NCBI GenBank assembly: GCA_016929465.1
Contig: JAFGIT010000051.1
Location: forward strand, 1 to 9,451
Origin: JAFGIT01 sp016929465 [NCBI: Candidatus Coatesbacteria bacterium]
Lineage (GTDB): Bacteria > B130-G9
DNA: 9,451 nt
Direction of reading: 5' to 3'
In this document: positions 1-7,370 of the stretch, piece after piece
Position numbering within the stretch: the stretch's first letter is position 1
Layout of the letters: every line of letters begins with the position of its first letter
Notes under the pieces: generated by a model
Told to the model about the DNA's origin: nothing
The model's input: only the letters and a program-made list of their open reading frames with translations
The model's database searches: none
Made by a program: the position numbers and the translations under genes

Positions 1-2852
1 GTACGAATGTCTTTCAATTGAGGCCTTGTTACTAGGTGGATATCGCCCTGAATCTCGCGCCATCGGTCTCCTGGCAACGCGAACATGAGGGGCTGCTTGA
101 TACTCCCGTCAAGTTCGAATTCGCTCTCCCCCAGCCTCCCCGAAAGCTGCCTGATTCTAAGAATCTGGTCCGTGAGCTCGAGGTTACCGGAAAAACCCGA
201 AAGGCCCAGGGCAAAGGAGTCGTGAGATGCATCTACGTCCTTCAGCTCGAGAGAGGCTTTGAATTCGGCATCCAATAGCCTCCCCGTCGAGAACCCAGTC
301 GTCACGCCTATCCGTGCCTGCCCCGAAGGCAGATTGAGATCCTCGGCAATCTCGTTCACTGCATCAGGCATGAGCTGAGATGACAGGAGTCCTTTGATCG
401 CGCTGGCATTGAGTTCGAGCGCCAGTCCGCCTGTGCCGACTGCTTGCAGGCTGCGAGGTGGGGCCTTCGCCAGTTCATTCGGCTGTGACGCCAATCTGAG
501 CCAGCCGTTAACCTCGGCCTCTCCCCCCAAAGACTGGACATTAGGGGAAAGGCGCGCGAGCTCCGAGACGTTCGTTGCCGGAAGGTCGATTGAGAGATTC
601 CAGCGGGGTTCATCCTGGAAGTCAATCTCGCCTAATCCGCGTAGGACCAGCCCTCCCAATTCAGCCCGTGCAGTATCAATCTGGAGACTCTTGAATTCAA
701 TCAACCGGGCCGACGCGCTCATTCTGCCATTCTCACCAGCCGCCTTCCTTAGCCAATCGCCGTATATGATCTCGGGCTCCGAGAAATCACCTTCGAGCGA
801 GACCTTCAGCTCGTCAAGGCTGCCGCTCGCGTTGAGATTCGCGAATGCCTCAGAGCCATCTATTGAGAGAACCGCCGGACCAGCCTCGCCAGAAAATGGA
901 CCGCCAATATCCTGCTGAAGGCGAAAGTCTCCTTTGGCAGATATCGTCGGGGAGGTGCTGTATGGGCGCTCTATCTCGATGTCGAGGTGGGAGACCACCG
1001 GCCAGGAACCGCCTAATACAGAAAGCGTCTTCAGGTTGGCAGATGCATGGGAGATGTCAGCTTCGACCGACAGCAATCTGACCGGAAGGTCCAAGGGCAC
1101 GTAATTAATCCTGCTGCCGAAAATGTGAATCTTGCCCTTGACGCAGGGCTCCATGGCGCCGGAGAGAAAGAGAGCGGCGTCGAAATCGCCCTTTATCGTG
1201 CCGCTTAGACCATCGCAATCATCGATGAACTCTGCCCCTCTCGGAGGCAATGGGACGCCATCAAGAATTCCATTGACCACTTCAACCGGTAATTCAAGAG
1301 TGTGGCATTTCACGAAAACCATTGGCTCCGAACCGCGAGCGCCGTCACAGCCCTTGAGTAATTCGCCCCATGAGTAGCTCCCCTCCCTCGCAATAAGATC
1401 GTCCAAAGCGCCAATGGAGAGATCAATGAAAGGAGGACGCGTAGTGGGCAGCTCTTTGCCATCAACCAAAAATAACCACTTGGCAGTGTCGAATTCCAGC
1501 ACGCCTTCATGCAGAGACAGGTGACCAGAAGAAGCTCTTACGCCGAGTTTCCCGAGATGGTCTCGGACATTCAGGCCGTCAATTGAGCAGATTATTCCGA
1601 GTTCTCTCGGTATGAAAGTCCCCTCATCCACGTAGAATAGATCCGACGCCTTTCCTGCGAAACCAGACATGAAGCGACGGATCTCTCCCGACAATTTTAT
1701 CCTTCGAATCCAGTTCGCCTCGTCTCTGGGCAGAAGCTCCGAGGGCGTCAAGTCTAGGATGGTGGAAATGGGCAAGCTATATGCCCCGAATTCATAGACA
1801 AGAAGGGTTCCCCCCGTCGGAGGCTGCAGGAAGAAGAGCTTTCCCGCGATCTGATTCTCGTCGATCTTGATGACCACCGGCTGCAGGCGGATTCCCTTGT
1901 CGGCAATACCTGCCGTGAATGACAAATCTAGGTCGTGATATCCCGCAGCATCGCTGCCAGAGAGGTTGTGCTCCAAATGAAGCCGGTCCGCCTTCAAACT
2001 CCCCTTGAGAGTGATTTCCTTTTGCGGTTGAGTAGAGACGTTCACATTGAGGCTGCAATTCGCAGTCAGCCCGGCCTTCCGCAAAATTTCCGGCAAATAG
2101 CCGGAGAACGCCGAGCAACCGATGCCGTCGATGCCGACGTCGCCGGAGAGACTCAGCGGGAATAATCCGGATTCGACGTAGCTCTTCGTTGGGTCGATTC
2201 GGAGCGTTGCCTTTATCCTTCCCACGCCCTCGCGGTGCGGGACCCTTGAAGCAAATCTAACCTGAAACGGCGTCGAGCAGTTCATTCCCTTGACTGATAT
2301 CCTGGTGTCGCGGAACAGTGTGCGAATAGGGCGGCCGGGTGTTGTTATCCTGTCATCGATCAGAAGGTCTGCCCCGCGAACGTGGACATCGAGTGCGAGG
2401 GGGAGCATGGGAGGGGCCTGCATGAAATCGAACACCCTCGCTCCCTTCGGTCCAGCATATTGCTTATCTGGAGTTCGCGCGTGTTCGTCGAGAGTCATCC
2501 CAATACGCGGATTTTTGATGTGGATCTCCTCGACGAGAATCTCTCCCGAAAGTAGCGACAGGAGATTCAGATCGATCCTAATTCTCGAGATGTTGACCTC
2601 TGACAGCGGCCCATACCCGTCAGGAAGTGAGATGCCCGATGCAACGAATCCGAGATCCGGTAGCACAGTCAGCCTCCCGGATTCGATCTCGACGGGGACG
2701 CCCAGAGCTTCGCTCATCCCGTCCGCAACCTCCTGGGCATAATCGTCCAAGTCTATTAGTGCCGGAATGAGCGCCGCGGCAACCAGCAAGAGTGCTATTG
2801 CGACAAGAACGCCGAGAAGCCACTTCCGCAGCACAGATTTGGGCCTATTCAT
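1..2852 (-). CDS. Large AsmA/YhdP-like envelope protein, C-terminus beyond window
   Basis: Translating the minus strand from the ATG at 2852 gives 950 codons with no stop before the window edge, so the C-terminus is missing. Residues 1-8 are short and basic (MNRPKSVL), followed by one membrane segment at about 11-33. Next comes the AsmA-like opening (D34-LDDY, then LGVPVEIESGRL at about 50-61), as in proteins where 'DYxxxIxxxLxxxxGxPVxI' follows the anchor. The rest is a long run of beta-rich strands typical of AsmA/DUF3971 proteins, and the last visible part (LELTDQILRIRQLSGRLGES, then FELDGSI) looks like the AsmA C-terminal repeat. The family is anchored in the inner membrane and spans the periplasm; TamB and YhdP relatives are thought to bridge lipids to the outer membrane. 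GGGG at 2858-2861 lies 5 bases before the ATG. Family assignment is from recognition of pattern, not a search; the exact subfamily is uncertain. Confidence 0.8.
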   Translation of the reverse strand, partial: MNRPKSVLRKWLLGVLVAIALLLVAAALIPALIDLDDYAQEVADGMSEALGVPVEIESGRLTVLPDLGFVASGISLPDGYGPLSEVNISRIRIDLNLLSLLSGEILVEEIHIKNPRIGMTLDEHARTPDKQYAGPKGARVFDFMQAPPMLPLALDVHVRGADLLIDDRITTPGRPIRTLFRDTRISVKGMNCSTPFQVRFASRVPHREGVGRIKATLRIDPTKSYVESGLFPLSLSGDVGIDGIGCSAFSGYLPEILRKAGLTANCSLNVNVSTQPQKEITLKGSLKADRLHLEHNLSGSDAAGYHDLDLSFTAGIADKGIRLQPVVIKIDENQIAGKLFFLQPPTGGTLLVYEFGAYSLPISTILDLTPSELLPRDEANWIRRIKLSGEIRRFMSGFAGKASDLFYVDEGTFIPRELGIICSIDGLNVRDHLGKLGVRASSGHLSLHEGVLEFDTAKWLFLVDGKELPTTRPPFIDLSIGALDDLIAREGSYSWGELLKGCDGARGSEPMVFVKCHTLELPVEVVNGILDGVPLPPRGAEFIDDCDGLSGTIKGDFDAALFLSGAMEPCVKGKIHIFGSRINYVPLDLPVRLLSVEADISHASANLKTLSVLGGSWPVVSHLDIEIERPYSTSPTISAKGDFRLQQDIGGPFSGEAGPAVLSIDGSEAFANLNASGSLDELKVSLEGDFSEPEIIYGDWLRKAAGENGRMSASARLIEFKSLQIDTARAELGGLVLRGLGEIDFQDEPRWNLSIDLPATNVSELARLSPNVQSLGGEAEVNGWLRLASQPNELAKAPPRSLQAVGTGGLALELNASAIKGLLSSQLMPDAVNEIAEDLNLPSGQARIGVTTGFSTGRLLDAEFKASLELKDVDASHDSFALGLSGFSGNLELTDQILRIRQLSGRLGESEFELDGSIKQPLMFALPGDRWREIQGDIHLVTRPQLKDIR

Positions 2853-2855
2853 TCG

Positions 2856-2861
2856 CTCCCC
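2856..2861 (-). promoter_or_regulatory. Ribosome binding site of the AsmA-like gene
   Basis: GGGGAG on the minus strand lies 3 bases before the ATG at 2852, or 5 bases counting from its GGGG core. It supports this ATG, which also puts the membrane anchor right at the N-terminus, over any downstream start. Confidence 0.55.
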
Positions 2862-2934
2862 AATTCAGCAGACATTGAATCAGAGCATCGTGGGCTTCGA
2901 GGTTCCGAACATAATCCGCGAAGCTCTTCCGAGG

Positions 2935-2942
2935 ATAATATA
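2935..2942 (-). promoter_or_regulatory. Possible -10 element upstream of the AsmA-like gene
   Basis: The 188-base gap between the zinc-ribbon gene and the AsmA-like gene contains an AT-rich patch. It reads TATATTAT on the minus strand and offers two overlapping -10-like hexamers (TATATT and TATTAT, each 5 of 6 to consensus). No convincing -35 hexamer is found 16-18 bases upstream; the best TTGAAC (2980-2985) is too far away. A promoter here is plausible because the gap is the widest in the window, but the evidence is weak. Confidence 0.25.
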
Positions 2943-2971
2943 ACACCAATCTGTCGGATCTCTCAGCGTAT

Positions 2972-3005
2972 AAAAACCGGTTCAATCACGCACGGCACTG
3001 ATTGA
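2972..3005 (-). terminator. Weak possible terminator after the zinc-ribbon gene
   Basis: On the minus strand a 7-base inverted repeat (TCAATCA at 2999-3005, TGATTGA at 2982-2988, loop of 10) is followed five bases later by a run of five T (2972-2976). It begins about 35 bases after the stop codon of the upstream gene, a suitable place. The stem is short and AT-rich and the T-run does not directly abut it, so this may be chance. Confidence 0.25.
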
Positions 3006-3040
3006 GGAGACAATTATGGCTCTGAGCAGCCGCATTACAG

Positions 3041-3748
3041 TCACTCTCCAGGATCGAGCTTTGGCTTCGGACCGATTTTGAGGAGAACAAGGAGATCGAT
3101 AATCGAGATGAGGTGAACGCTACCGAGAGCGATCAATGGGTATTTTATCTGATCGATGAGAACGCCTATTGCGTATTCGTACAGATTAGGTGGGAGATCA
3201 AGATAACCACGCTCCAATCCGCTGGGCAGCTCGAGAGATGGTCCCAGGTAGAAGCCGACGATCCCGGCAATGATGGCCGCAAAAAATAAGAACAATCCCC
3301 GGAGCGGTCTGCGTATTGCCAGATGGCCTGCACCTGGAATAGCAAGCCCTGCTAAGAATACTGGGCCGCCCGACGGGATACCCGAACGCCGCTGCCTATC
3401 TCGCTCCGACATCTCCTTCCATTTGGGTGAAGCACAATATTCGACCGAGTCATCAATGTCCTTTTGGCGCAGCGACTCCCAGAACTCGGAGTATTCCTCG
3501 CCGGTCCCAATTCCGCTGTTATCCGTTTTGCGCGAGCTTCGAGGATCTCTGGCCTTCTCATCCCTTAGGTCCTTCACAGAGAAGGGCTCATTGAGGCCTC
3601 TTGTTTCGCTATTGCGCCTATCTGGATGCGTTTTGTGCTCTTCGAGAATCGTCCTGGTATCGATCATGAACTCGCAGCATGGGCAATCCACGAGAACCTC
3701 GCCCATGGGATCGAACTTATGCCCACATTTAGGGCACTTAACCTCCAT
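3041..3748 (-). CDS. Zinc-ribbon multi-pass membrane protein of unknown function
   Basis: I do not recognise a named family. The 235-residue product opens with a zinc-ribbon: CPKC (Cys5, Cys8) and, 13 residues later, CPCC (Cys22, Cys25, with an extra Cys24). A charged, probably disordered stretch follows to about residue 125, with a central YSEFWESLRQKDIDD segment. The C-terminal half is hydrophobic: a GLAIPGAGHLAIRRPLRG motif at about 134-151, a membrane helix at about 151-169, and another at about 202-222. PGxGH/Q followed by a basic 'RxPLRG' and a helix is common in small membrane proteins of unknown role. I chose the ATG at 3748 because GAGGGG lies just upstream; an in-frame ATG at 3766 would add six residues (MRPEGI) but has no such site. 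The gene starts 66 bases after batE on the same strand, so co-transcription is likely but unproven. The ribbon is probably cytoplasmic and might bind metal, nucleic acid or protein; this is inference. Confidence 0.75.
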   Translation of the reverse strand: MEVKCPKCGHKFDPMGEVLVDCPCCEFMIDTRTILEEHKTHPDRRNSETRGLNEPFSVKDLRDEKARDPRSSRKTDNSGIGTGEEYSEFWESLRQKDIDDSVEYCASPKWKEMSERDRQRRSGIPSGGPVFLAGLAIPGAGHLAIRRPLRGLFLFFAAIIAGIVGFYLGPSLELPSGLERGYLDLPPNLYEYAIGVLIDQIKYPLIALGSVHLISIIDLLVLLKIGPKPKLDPGE

Positions 3749-3751
3749 AAT

Positions 3752-3758
3752 CCCCTCT
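3752..3758 (-). promoter_or_regulatory. Ribosome binding site selecting the start of the zinc-ribbon gene
   Basis: AGAGGGG on the minus strand lies 3-5 bases before the ATG at 3748. The alternative in-frame ATG at 3766 is preceded only by a GC-rich CGGCCGG run, so this site favours the shorter form that begins MEVKCPKCGH. Confidence 0.5.
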
Positions 3759-3814
3759 GGCCGCATATACCGGCCGGCGCAATTTGAGCATTCTGCCGTG
3801 GCGGCCGATTTTGC

Positions 3815-4696
3815 TCAGGCCTCCTCTAGCCCATAGGCCCCGCTGATGATCTCGAGAGAATCCCCCGGGAGCCACCCGGAGAGCCCAGACTCAAGGCTTA
3901 TCTGATACCAACCGTCGGTGATAGTCTGAACTCTGACTTTTGAGCCGCTGTGAAGCTCGAAGACCTCCGCGAATTTCTCCCCCGGACCGCTTCGCGCCTT
4001 CACGGCATCGGCCACGACAATCCCATCGTCGAGCGAATTATACGAGCGGATCTTGATTGCTGTATTTGTCAAACTGAAAAGAAGCAGGACCAGCGTTGCC
4101 CCGGCTATACGCATGAGCAGTTTCCGTCTCTTCGATCTGGACGACTCGGGATCGTCCCCTTCCCCTCGGAGTAGGATGACCGCGATGGCGAGGGCCATGA
4201 ATGTCACATACAGTGAGAGCGAGATAGTTGACCATTCATTGGGATTGAATAGCGAATATATGTCGATGAATAGCTGAGCGAGTATATTGTGCTCCACTGG
4301 CTCAATTCTGTCGATTATCCGCGACTGCGCCAGGTGGAGATTGTAGGTGATTGAGTCATCACGGGGCGCCAGCTCCTTTGCCCTCTCGTAGTATAAGATT
4401 GCGCGTCCCAGGTCGCCAGTGCGGAAGTAGGAATTGCCGAGATTATAGAAGAGGTCGGGATTCTTCCATTTGACGAGCGCGGCAGCCAGAAAGCGATCTC
4501 TTGCCCCGGCGAAGTCGCCCTTTTCGTAGGAATCACAGCCATCGTTGTAGAGCTCCAAGGTCACCTTGGGATCGATCTCTGCCCTTGCATGAGCAATCGC
4601 CGGAATTAGCAGCATCACCAAGGCAAGAATTGAGACTGACCTCGCGAAACCGAGATGTGAAATCGACTCCCGCAAATCCACGGTGTGTATCGGCAA
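3815..4696 (-). CDS. batE: BatE-type TPR/SH3 membrane protein of the Bat cluster
   Basis: The product is about 293 residues. It has a basic/hydrophobic leader (membrane stretch SVSILALVMLLIPAIAHA, about 20-37), probably a signal peptide. TPR repeats at about 47-124 follow, with clear NPDLFYNLGNSYFRTGDLGRA and AILYYERAKELAP pattern. Two membrane helices flank a basic loop (SLYVTFMALAIAVILL, then ESSRSKRRKLL, then IAGATLVLLLFSL). The last 60 or so residues form a bacterial SH3-like domain (VKARSGPGEKFAEVFELHSG, then GWYQISLESGLSGWLPGDSL). This order of TPR, two helices and SH3b is that of BatE, which completes Bat clusters. An ATG at 4759 would give 314 residues but overlaps batD by 52 bases and lies inside it. 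The TTG at 4696 has GAGGAGG six bases upstream, so it is preferred. A GTG at 4681 is a less likely alternative. Confidence 0.85.
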   Translation of the reverse strand: MPIHTVDLRESISHLGFARSVSILALVMLLIPAIAHARAEIDPKVTLELYNDGCDSYEKGDFAGARDRFLAAALVKWKNPDLFYNLGNSYFRTGDLGRAILYYERAKELAPRDDSITYNLHLAQSRIIDRIEPVEHNILAQLFIDIYSLFNPNEWSTISLSLYVTFMALAIAVILLRGEGDDPESSRSKRRKLLMRIAGATLVLLLFSLTNTAIKIRSYNSLDDGIVVADAVKARSGPGEKFAEVFELHSGSKVRVQTITDGWYQISLESGLSGWLPGDSLEIISGAYGLEEA

Positions 4697-4702
4697 GCTG
4701 AG

Positions 4703-4709
4703 CCTCCTC
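4703..4709 (-). promoter_or_regulatory. Ribosome binding site that decides the batE start (TTG)
   Basis: GAGGAGG on the minus strand overlaps the TGA stop of batD (4708-4710) and sits six bases before the TTG at 4696. This near-consensus site and its ideal spacing argue for TTG initiation and for translation of batE coupled to the end of batD. Confidence 0.75.
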
Positions 4710-6525
4710 AATTCTCTTTCCCAACATTCAGGTGCTGAAGCAATGAAAGCGCTTGCCAAACCTTCGCCATCACGCCCTTCATTTCGTCGATCGAGCTCTT
4801 CTGGGCTGAGAACCTATAGAAATCGCAGACTTCTATGCACTCCGAAGCCAGCAATCCGGCCTTGTCTCCATCGCCCGAGCTGCTGATTATCCCGCCTACG
4901 GTCGTCGCAGATATTCCGGGTGTTGGCACGCCGAATCGGGCGCCGATATAGTCGATCAGCGATTTCGCCAGGAGCGAGTAGAACTCCTTTGGCTCATCCG
5001 GATTCATCCGAGTTTTGGCCTCTGAAAGCAGTCTGTATGCGTCCCTCTTTGCCGTTCTCAATCTCCTGTCGCCAAACAACTTCTCAGAGAGCGCGCCCTT
5101 GAAACAAAGCCCGATTGCCACAAGGCCGGGCAAGAGGACCAAGATCAGAGTGATCGCTCTCTTGTGTAGGTCCTGACGATAATCCTTGAACTCAGTCATC
5201 TTCGGCTTGATGAAGCGGATGTCGATGCCTGTCTGCTGGACGTCGGTTCTCTGTGTCAACGATGGAGTTTCCCCGGGCGATGCCACCTGGGCGGTACCTG
5301 TCACGGTCAATTTGATCGGGCGCGTCTTCGCCGTTCTATAGCGGCTTGTTTCCGGGTCGAAATAAGAAAATGCGAAAGCGGGGATAACATAGTCGCCGGG
5401 CTGGTTCGGGACGAGTACGAATTCGAAGGACTTGGTTCCGCGAATAGGTGAATCCTTCCTGCTTACGCTCTCCTTTATATTCGGCTCATAGACATCTAGG
5501 TGCTCAATGCTCGGCTTGGGGAGCTCTTGAATGGTCTTGACGTTGCCAGTCCCCCAGATCCTGACATTGAGCGTGGCTGATTTTCCGACCTCCAGTTCGC
5601 TCGGCTCGACAGAAGCGCTGATCGAGAATTGGCCCACCGCGCCCGAAAAATCGGGCGGCGCGCCATCCGGAAGTGGCTTGACGTTAATCGTTATCGGCTG
5701 CGTCTGAAGATTTCTCGGGCGTTCCACTCCCCGTCGGCCAAATGCAAAATTCGGCGAGAAGAAAGTATCGAGTGTGCATTTGAGCGACGCGGAGCCAATC
5801 GTAAGCTCGCCCGTTTTGGTCGGGAACAGGGCGGTCGAGATCTCCTCTACTCTGTATCGCTTGCCCTTTATAAGCGTGGCGTATCTCCGCCGGTTCTCGA
5901 TGTCTTCCTTCCAGAAATTTGTGCACGTCGGCGCGGTGTAGTCTGCGGAGCCCAGATCGTGTCGTGAGAACAGTCTGAATGTCATCGTAAGCTGCTCGCC
6001 CAAATACACTTCTTTCTTATCTGCCGACGTCTCTATGAAGATGGTCTCGTCACCGGCCGTCTGAGGCGTGGGTCCTGCTGCATCCTGATCCCCTTGAGAT
6101 GGCCCTTTTGCTTGCGGCCTGGATTGGTGCTCCAGAACTTCCACCTGAATCCGTTTGGTCGTGACCGTCTTGTCGTCGGCCTTGGCCCGAATGGGTGGAA
6201 TAGAGAGAACGCCGACCTTCTCCGGCTGCAATATGTACTGGTAGGTCGCAGTGGCTTCCACTTGCATATTGATGATTGTCATGCTCTGCGACTTTGACTG
6301 CGATATTATCGAAAAATCGCTCGACATGTCAGGCAATTGTATCTCGCCGTCGATGCCCTTCGCAGTAATTATGAGCGTGATCTGATCGTCGATAAAGATG
6401 GTCTTCTCGCTGACAGATGCCTCGATTGAGCTCTGAGCCGACGCGCTTGAGGCCCCCGCAAGAAATAGGGCGAGAAATAACGCGAATGCCGCCGTCTGGC
6501 GATGTGCAATCAGTCGATCAAACAC
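4708..6525 (-). CDS. batD: BatD, periplasmic membrane-anchored 'oxygen tolerance' protein
   Basis: This 605-residue protein is in the usual size range for BatD. Residues 1-30 are a signal peptide (hydrophobic AAFALFLALFLAGASSASA, cleavage likely before Gln31). The periplasmic part is beta-rich, with the BatD-type opening IEASVSEKTIFIDDQITL and two further Ig-like segments: FIETSADKKEVYLGEQLTMT at about 165-185, and SASVEPSELEVGKSATLNVR in the second half. A membrane helix lies at 457-476 (AITLILVLLPGLVAIGLCF). The cytoplasmic tail of about 130 residues is helical, with AKRDAYRLLSEAKTR and EFYSLLAKSLIDYIGARFG. The start is GTG, one base after the batC stop, with AAGGA eight bases upstream. BatD is thought to join the VWA and TPR partners in a membrane complex; the historic 'aerotolerance' name rests on Bacteroides genetics, and the molecular role is not settled. 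Confidence 0.92.
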   Translation of the reverse strand: MFDRLIAHRQTAAFALFLALFLAGASSASAQSSIEASVSEKTIFIDDQITLIITAKGIDGEIQLPDMSSDFSIISQSKSQSMTIINMQVEATATYQYILQPEKVGVLSIPPIRAKADDKTVTTKRIQVEVLEHQSRPQAKGPSQGDQDAAGPTPQTAGDETIFIETSADKKEVYLGEQLTMTFRLFSRHDLGSADYTAPTCTNFWKEDIENRRRYATLIKGKRYRVEEISTALFPTKTGELTIGSASLKCTLDTFFSPNFAFGRRGVERPRNLQTQPITINVKPLPDGAPPDFSGAVGQFSISASVEPSELEVGKSATLNVRIWGTGNVKTIQELPKPSIEHLDVYEPNIKESVSRKDSPIRGTKSFEFVLVPNQPGDYVIPAFAFSYFDPETSRYRTAKTRPIKLTVTGTAQVASPGETPSLTQRTDVQQTGIDIRFIKPKMTEFKDYRQDLHKRAITLILVLLPGLVAIGLCFKGALSEKLFGDRRLRTAKRDAYRLLSEAKTRMNPDEPKEFYSLLAKSLIDYIGARFGVPTPGISATTVGGIISSSGDGDKAGLLASECIEVCDFYRFSAQKSSIDEMKGVMAKVWQALSLLQHLNVGKEN

Positions 6526-6526
6526 A

Positions 6527-7351
6527 CTACCAGTCCTTCTCGACGGATGCCGAGTTGGCCTTCGCCTGATGGAGGTTCTTCTCGACCTTCTCCTCCTGCT
6601 GCTTGAGCGCCGCGAGTATCTGTTCGATTTGGTCCTTGGTCAACTCCTGGGGCTTCTGCATCTCTTTTTGCTCATCACCTTTTTCGGCCTGGTCTGCCGA
6701 TTGCTCCTGCCTGTCCTGCTGCCCTTGTTGCTGCTTCTGCTCTTCGTTTTGCTCCTGCTCTTTATTCTGCTGCTGATCCTGCTGATCATTCTTCTCGCTG
6801 TTCTGCTGCTCACCGTCTTGCTGGTCTTTGTTCTGATCCTGCTGATCTTGCTCGCTCTGCTGGTTCTGGCACTGAGATTGCTCTTTTGTATGAAGCGCGA
6901 TCTCGAGGTTGTATCTGGCTTCTTCGTCGTTGGGATCGATAAGCAGCGCGTTCTTGTAGGCCTCTATCGCTTCGTCGATTTGACCGGCTTTGAGCGACGC
7001 GTTGCCCAGGTTGTAGTTTGCACGACCTGCGAGCTCAGGCGGGGAATCCTGGGATGCCACTCGAAAGCCAGCGCGGGCGTCCTCAAAGCTCCCCTTCTTA
7101 TAGAGGATATTGCTCATGTTGTACTGCAGTTCCAGCGAATCTGGCATATCCAGCTGTGCTGATGTAATCGACACGAGCGCTTCGTCCAGCTTGTTCTCTT
7201 TGTAGAGCTTGGCCGCTTGTTCGGCCAGTTGACTGGGCTCATCTTTCCAGGAGAGGCCCGACGTTATGGACCACACGAATATGAGAACCACGAAAACTCC
7301 TATTCTATTCGGGGAGTATCGCCTCATAATCCCATGTCGATTACCGCGCAT
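6527..7351 (-). CDS. batC: BatC-type TPR protein with Gln/Glu-rich tail
   Basis: The product is 274 residues. A hydrophobic leader (IGVFVVLIFVWSITSGLS, residues 17-34) exports or anchors the protein. Three TPR units follow at about 39-72, 73-106 and 110-143 (the last with ANYNLGNASLKAGQIDEAIE and NALLIDPNDEEARYNLEIAL), a scaffold for protein contacts. Residues 155-235 are low-complexity and rich in Gln, Glu, Asp and Asn. The protein ends with a helix (LTKDQIEQILAALKQQEEKV) and the terminal VEKDW, both as seen in BatC proteins. Two starts are possible: ATG at 7351 (19 bases after the batB stop) or ATG at 7327, which would give 266 residues and a shorter leader. Neither has a strong Shine-Dalgarno site; the longer form is given because a GGGATGG run lies a short distance upstream. 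The gene sits between batB and batD, the standard order. Confidence 0.88.
   Translation of the reverse strand: MRGNRHGIMRRYSPNRIGVFVVLIFVWSITSGLSWKDEPSQLAEQAAKLYKENKLDEALVSITSAQLDMPDSLELQYNMSNILYKKGSFEDARAGFRVASQDSPPELAGRANYNLGNASLKAGQIDEAIEAYKNALLIDPNDEEARYNLEIALHTKEQSQCQNQQSEQDQQDQNKDQQDGEQQNSEKNDQQDQQQNKEQEQNEEQKQQQGQQDRQEQSADQAEKGDEQKEMQKPQELTKDQIEQILAALKQQEEKVEKNLHQAKANSASVEKDW
6534..6538 (-). promoter_or_regulatory. Ribosome binding site of batD (GTG start)
   Basis: AAGGA on the minus strand lies inside the last codons of batC, eight bases before the GTG at 6525. With only one base between the batC stop and this GTG, the two genes are very likely translationally coupled. Confidence 0.6.
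6662..6889 (-). repeat. Low-complexity Gln-rich coding tract in batC
   Basis: This stretch codes for residues 155-230 of BatC, which are almost entirely Q, E, D, N and K. A 15-base unit (CTGATCCTGCTGATC on the plus strand, coding DQQDQ) occurs exactly at 6773-6787 and again at 6833-6847, 60 bases apart. This points to local duplication or slippage. On the opposite strand it reads as a Leu-rich open frame, which I regard as an artefact. Confidence 0.75.
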
Positions 7352-7370
7352 TCAGGTCCATCCCATCAGT

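Noticed and set aside
394-918. Plus-strand open frame of 174 codons
   Set aside because: It is Ser/Pro/Arg-rich with no domain pattern and lies opposite the uninterrupted 950-codon AsmA-like frame.
1792-2118. Minus-strand open frame of 108 codons
   Set aside because: It is an out-of-frame reading within the AsmA-like gene; the gene's own frame is continuous here and shows no frameshift.
3749-3794. Tiny minus-strand open frame of about 17 codons in the gap before the zinc-ribbon gene
   Set aside because: It has no ribosome binding site, overlaps the start of the next gene and has no recognisable content.
3759-3806. GGCCGC/GCGGCC arms (3759-3764 and 3801-3806) that could pair around the batE to zinc-ribbon gap
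   Set aside because: There are only six GC base pairs with a 36-base loop in GC-rich DNA; this is expected by chance and has no T-run or conserved leader feature.
3270-3836. Plus-strand open frame of 188 codons
   Set aside because: It is antisense to the zinc-ribbon gene, whose Cys pairs and membrane segments make the minus strand the coding one.
6569-7162. Plus-strand open frame of 197 codons, extremely Leu-rich and resembling a membrane protein
   Set aside because: It lies antisense to batC. The Leu run is the mirror of CAG/CAA-rich Gln codons in the BatC tail, and batC has clear TPR and C-terminal signatures.
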